From: CAZOGW01 sp964579415
Lineage (GTDB): Bacteria > Actinomycetota > Acidimicrobiia > Spongiisociales > UBA5794
Reading direction: 5' to 3'
NCBI GenBank assembly: GCA_964579415.1
Contig: CAZOGW010000127.1
Coordinates: 1-8,510 of the forward strand
Length of the DNA: 8,510 bases
Position numbers and translations under genes: made by a program. Below are positions 6,201-8,510 of this stretch, in pieces; the first letter of the stretch is position 1; the number at the start of each line of letters is the position of its first letter. The notes under the pieces were generated by a model, which was given only the letters and a program-made list of their open reading frames with translations, was not told the DNA's origin and searched no databases.

Positions 6201-7698
6201 CATCGAGGACCTGGCCCAGCTCATCCACGACCTCAAGGTGTTCAAGCCACTGGCACGGGTGTCGGTGAAGCTGGTCTCCGGCCCCGGGGTGGGGACCATC
6301 GCCGTGGGCGTGGCCAAGGCCCTGGCGGATGTGGTCACCGTCTCCGGAAACGGCGGAGGCACCGGCGCCTCGCCGCTCACATCGATCAAGCACGCCGGCT
6401 CACCGTGGGAGCTGGGCCTTGCAGAGGCGCACCAGGCACTGGTGGGCAACGGTCTGCGCCACACCATCACCGTCGAGACCGACGGGGGGATGCGCACCGG
6501 TCGCGACGTCGTCGTCGCCGCCCTCCTCGGCGCCGACCGCTACGGGTTCGGCACCGTGCCGCTGCTGGCGCTGGGCTGCAAGATGGTGCGCCAGTGCCAC
6601 GAGAACACCTGCCCGGTGGGGATCGCCACCCAGCGTGAGGACCTGCGGGCCAAGTACACCGGGAGCGTCGATCAGCTCATCACCCTGTTCCGCGCCATCG
6701 CCGAAGACGTGCGCCGCCACCTCGCCGCCATCGGTGCCTTCTCCCTCGACGAGATCATCGGCCGCGGCGACCTGCTGGTGCCCCGGGACCCCGGCGACCG
6801 GGTCGCCGGCGAGTTCGCATCGCTGCTGGCCCGAGCCGACTTCGCCGGGAGCGCCGCCGCCAACACCGGCCTCTCCTTCCGCACCGTGGGCCGCTCACCG
6901 GTGGGCGACCAGCTCGCCGTGGAGGGGGCCCGGGCCGCGGTCGGCGACAGTGTGCGGCTCGCCTACCCCATCGAGAACACCGACCGGGCGGTGGGGACCC
7001 GCCTCGCCGGCGAGATCGCCTCGGTCATCGGCGACGCCCACCCCACCGGCTCCGTCGAAGCCCGGTTCTCGGGTACCGCGGGGCAGAGCTTCGGCGCCTT
7101 CCTCACCGCCGGGGTGTCGCTGCACCTCGACGGAGCCGCCAACGACTACGTGGGGAAGGGCATGGGCGGCGGCACCATCGTCGTCGTCCCGACGGTCCGT
7201 GACCCGCGGGTGCGTGCCCACGGCGCCGGCAACGCCTGCCTGTACGGGGCCACCGGGGGTCGAGTCCACATCGCCGGCACGGTCGGCCAGCGTTTCGCGG
7301 TGCGCAACTCGGGTGCCACCGCGGTGGTGGAGGGTGCCAGCGACCACCTCGTCGAATACATGACGGGCGGCACCGTGGCGGCGCTGGGGCCGGTGGGACG
7401 CAACGTGGCCGCCGGGATGACCGGGGGGATCCTCTTCGTCTGGGACCCCGACCACTCCGCCCGGGGCCACTTCGCCACCTCGGCGCCCGCCGCGGAGCGG
7501 CTCGACCCCGAGGGGGAGGCACAGCTCAAGGCCCTCATCGCCGAACACGAGGCGATGACCCGGAGCGTGGTTGCCCGGGACATCCTGGAGGACTGGCGCA
7601 ACGCCTCCCAGCAGTTCTGGATGCTGCGGGCCCTGCCCCCCAAGCCCGACGAGGCAGCCCTCCCCGTTGACATCGATCTCACCGCCAACCGCGATTGA
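3280..7698 (+). CDS. gltB: Glutamate synthase large subunit
   Basis: This 1472-residue enzyme makes glutamate from glutamine and 2-oxoglutarate in the cytoplasm. The class II glutamine amidotransferase domain covers about 17-430. Its nucleophile is Cys17 (ACGVGF), exposed after removal of a short propeptide; HQRYSTNT (220-227), HNGEINT (242-248) and DRNGLRPARW (358-367) follow. A central domain covers about 455-735. The FMN-binding synthase domain covers about 790-1165, with TAAMSLGALS (858-867), AKPGEGGQLPG (935-945) and SGNGGGTGASP (1022-1032). Cys1100, Cys1106 and Cys1111 (CKMVRQC-HENTC) bind the 3Fe-4S cluster. The C-terminal GXGXG beta-helix domain includes VGKGMGGGT (1291-1299) and MTGGTVAALG. 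Length is normal and no frameshift is seen. No gltD small subunit follows; sufB is next. The electron donor (NADPH through a distant GltD, or ferredoxin) cannot be settled here. Confidence 0.97.
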   Translation: MRHDLPLYDPDDVRDACGVGFIADRDGRVTHRLLRTAVSCLHNLDHRGARSADGTGDGAGMMTRVPHRLLTRDLEARGIPAPPAGELGVLMVFLPPGREEAGRRHVDAVLSGEGIERLMWRRVPVGPMTLSQNARRTMPVIEQALLAARPGEEGAAFERRLFLARRRVERTLPEEAAGLFVASSSAQTVVYKGLFTASSIELFYWDLNDPTFETDFAIFHQRYSTNTEPAWSLAQPFRMLGHNGEINTVNSNRSWMAARSQNLSNAVWGDRTDEIKPLVDLSGSDSKSLDDAFEVLVRSGRSLAHVKEMLIPAAWENVTDLSETLRAFYEYHAFLTEPWDGPAAIAASDGRHVIAGLDRNGLRPARWAITPEVVIVASEAGIAPADEIDAIATGQLGPGELIRVDLRTGEVSHSGDVKAELARLQPYGEWIGTETNYVRNPFDPLQDERFDPEKLARVFGYTAEERRLILQQMTEGVLPILSMGHDTGLAALSAFPQRLSRFFHQAFAQVTNPPMDPIREDLVMSLRTYVGRRGSILEETSQQAHLMELSSAVLSDAEVERLRSSDDPRFASVWLEALWDPAGGGEGLCRAVEELAGRAVDAVEAGATIVILSDREVDAARAPIPMLLAVGAVHHRLIDAGVRLNASIIAVSGDTRDAHDLACLIGFGASAAYPYMAIEEVRALAERGDVAAGAVEAQENYRIALEKGLLKIMSKMGICTISSYRGSELFEAIGLDAEVCDLAFRNASRRVGGFGFDRLAADVAERHGRYEEGAEEPGGFYKHRSGGMPHVNSPLAVLAIQKVARTGDPAEWDKYLKVVEADRPALELRDLLEIRPIGDPVSVHNVESVDRIVTRFSTAAMSLGALSKEAHETLAEAMNYLGGLSNSGEGGEDPVRFGTPRNSPIKQVASGRFGVTPGYLSSAEEFQIKMAQGAKPGEGGQLPGHKVSAEIARLRHTEPGVTLISPPPHHDIYSIEDLAQLIHDLKVFKPLARVSVKLVSGPGVGTIAVGVAKALADVVTVSGNGGGTGASPLTSIKHAGSPWELGLAEAHQALVGNGLRHTITVETDGGMRTGRDVVVAALLGADRYGFGTVPLLALGCKMVRQCHENTCPVGIATQREDLRAKYTGSVDQLITLFRAIAEDVRRHLAAIGAFSLDEIIGRGDLLVPRDPGDRVAGEFASLLARADFAGSAAANTGLSFRTVGRSPVGDQLAVEGARAAVGDSVRLAYPIENTDRAVGTRLAGEIASVIGDAHPTGSVEARFSGTAGQSFGAFLTAGVSLHLDGAANDYVGKGMGGGTIVVVPTVRDPRVRAHGAGNACLYGATGGRVHIAGTVGQRFAVRNSGATAVVEGASDHLVEYMTGGTVAALGPVGRNVAAGMTGGILFVWDPDHSARGHFATSAPAAERLDPEGEAQLKALIAEHEAMTRSVVARDILEDWRNASQQFWMLRALPPKPDEAALPVDIDLTANRD
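7664..7680 (+). repeat. 17-bp direct repeat, copy in the gltB 3' end
   Basis: CCGTTGACATCGATCTC is identical to 7890-7906. Here it encodes VDIDL six residues from the end of GltB. Confidence 0.85.
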
Positions 7699-7794
7699 CG
7701 CAATAACAGCGGTATCAAGTACGACCTTGTCGCGCCACCACTGATACTGGAAACTGGATACCGACGCCCAGGAATCCGCCCCGATCTCCCGACG

Positions 7795-7823
7795 TTGGAC
7801 CTGTCACCCCCGTGTGCGACAAT
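7795..7823 (+). promoter_or_regulatory. Candidate sufB promoter
   Basis: TTGGAC (7795-7800) and GACAAT (7818-7823) are 17 bp apart, with transcription expected to start near 7830 and a leader of about 50 bases. The -35 is good and the -10 is fair. The CTAC/GTAG dyad at 7828-7839 overlaps the predicted start and could be an operator, but it is only four base pairs long. Confidence 0.4.
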
Positions 7824-7865
7824 ATGCCTACTGCGGTAGTGGAAACCGGCGGTACAGGACCGCCC

Positions 7866-7871
7866 GAGGAG
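7866..7871 (+). promoter_or_regulatory. sufB ribosome binding site
   Basis: GAGGAG lies 11 bases before ATG 7883-7885, slightly farther than usual. No nearer in-frame ATG or GTG exists, and MTTVDIDLGKYALGW suits an actinobacterial SufB N-terminus. Confidence 0.6.
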
Positions 7872-7882
7872 TTGATCCCCTG

Positions 7883-8510
7883 ATGACAACCGTTGACATC
7901 GATCTCGGCAAATACGCCCTCGGCTGGTCGGACACCGAGGAGGACTACGTCTTCAAGCCCCAGAAGGGCCTCAACGAGGAGATCATCCGCGAGATGTCGC
8001 GGATCAAGAAGGAGCCGGAGTGGATGCTGGAGTTCCGCCTCCGGGCGTACCAGCGGTTCCTGCGCAAGCCCGTCCCCACCTGGGGCGGCGGCGGCACCCT
8101 CGACGAGATCGACTTCGACGACATCTACTACTACGTCAAGCCGATGGAGGGCCAGGCCAAGGATTGGGACATGGTCCCCGACTCCATCAAGGAGACCTAC
8201 GAGAAGTTGGGGATACCCGAGGCAGAACGAAAGTACCTTGCCGGGGTTACCGCTCAGTATGAGTCAGAAGTTGTCTACCACCGCAACCGGGAGGACCTGG
8301 AGGGGTTGGGGGTCCTGTTCACCGACATGGACACCGCGGTGCGGGAGTACCCCGAGATCGTCCAGGAGTACTTCGGGACGATCATCCCGCCCAACGACAA
8401 CAAGTTCGCCGCGCTCAACTCGGCAGTCTGGTCCGGGGGGTCGTTCATCTACGTGCCCCCCGGGGTGCACGTCGATCAGCCGCTCCAGGCGTACTTCCGC
8501 ATCAACGCCG
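7883..8510 (+). CDS. sufB: Fe-S cluster assembly protein SufB, N-terminal part
   Basis: The first 209 residues are present, about 45% of a usual SufB of 470-495; the right edge cuts the gene. SufB is the scaffold of the SufBCD complex, which builds Fe-S clusters with SufC ATPase and sulfur from SufS. Recognisable blocks are GLNEEIIREMSRIKKEPEWM (about 32-51), FRLRAYQRFL, VPDSIKETYEKLGIPEAER, and LNSAVWSGGSFIYVPPGV (178-195), where the beta-helix core begins. The conserved catalytic cysteine and the SufD-interface residues lie beyond the window. Actinobacterial suf operons often start with a SufR-type repressor gene, but none is found upstream here; the neighbour is gltB in the same direction. 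A separate promoter in the 184-bp spacer is likely. Confidence 0.95.
   Translation, partial: MTTVDIDLGKYALGWSDTEEDYVFKPQKGLNEEIIREMSRIKKEPEWMLEFRLRAYQRFLRKPVPTWGGGGTLDEIDFDDIYYYVKPMEGQAKDWDMVPDSIKETYEKLGIPEAERKYLAGVTAQYESEVVYHRNREDLEGLGVLFTDMDTAVREYPEIVQEYFGTIIPPNDNKFAALNSAVWSGGSFIYVPPGVHVDQPLQAYFRINA
7890..7906 (+). repeat. 17-bp direct repeat, copy in the sufB 5' end
   Basis: This copy is identical to 7664-7680, 226 bp away. Here it encodes VDIDL at residues 4-8 of SufB, in the same reading frame as the gltB copy. Confidence 0.85.

Larger units (their letters stand above)
7699..7882. other. gltB-sufB intergenic region with short repeats
   Basis: No gene is seen in these 184 bp. CGGTATC (7710-7716) and GATACCG (7757-7763) form a 7-bp inverted repeat with a 40-bp spacer. 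A tandem ACTGGA (7747-7752 and 7754-7759) lies beside the second arm. CTAC-TGCG-GTAG (7828-7839) is a minor dyad just after the candidate sufB -10. No GC-rich hairpin followed by a T run is present after gltB, so no intrinsic terminator is called. Confidence 0.5.

Noticed and set aside
3973..6393. An 806-codon open frame on the minus strand
   Set aside because: It lies wholly inside gltB, whose motifs run throughout the plus strand. Its composition (runs of His, Gly, Val, Arg) is what an antisense frame of high-GC coding DNA gives.
7699..7882. Intrinsic terminator after gltB
   Set aside because: The only inverted repeat (GGTATC/GATACC) has a 40-bp spacer and no T run, so it is not terminator-like.

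Overview
The window is high-GC DNA with strong G/C bias at third codon positions. It carries an F420-type luciferase-like oxidoreductase, an Eis-family acetyltransferase, an Actinobacteria-like SufB, and several genes that look leaderless. Together these point to an actinomycete-type bacterium (Actinomycetota, possibly Acidimicrobiia). The phylum is a reasonable inference; anything finer is a guess.

Layout. Positions 1-200 (minus) hold the N-terminal part of a luciferase-like (LLM) oxidoreductase. It is divergent from an Eis-like GNAT N-acetyltransferase (263-1489, plus). Next comes an accessory block: a repeat array (1488-1600), a minus-strand gene for an AbiEi-type winged-helix domain fused to a DUF559/Vsr-like nuclease domain (1581-2516), and a second array of the same repeat family (2578-2691). 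A short Rossmann-fold NAD(P)-binding protein follows (2691-3152, minus). It is divergent from gltB, the large subunit of glutamate synthase (3280-7698, plus). After a 184-bp spacer, sufB of the Fe-S cluster assembly system begins at 7883 and runs off the right edge.

How the genes relate. gltB and sufB are core metabolism (nitrogen assimilation and Fe-S biogenesis); GltB itself carries a 3Fe-4S cluster. Both have Shine-Dalgarno leaders. The four left-hand genes lack useful Shine-Dalgarno sites. Instead each has a -10-like hexamer six or seven bases before its ATG, as expected of leaderless transcripts.

The most unusual part is 1488-2691. A composite repeat pairs a GC-rich hairpin with a 13-bp odd-centred palindrome, and complete adjacent units are spaced at exactly 61 bp. 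The repeat sits precisely at the stop codons of three genes and brackets the nuclease gene on both sides in the same orientation. This suggests a dispersed palindromic element, possibly linked to the nuclease. That link is a hypothesis and is not shown by the sequence. No tRNA, rRNA, CRISPR array or transposase was recognised.
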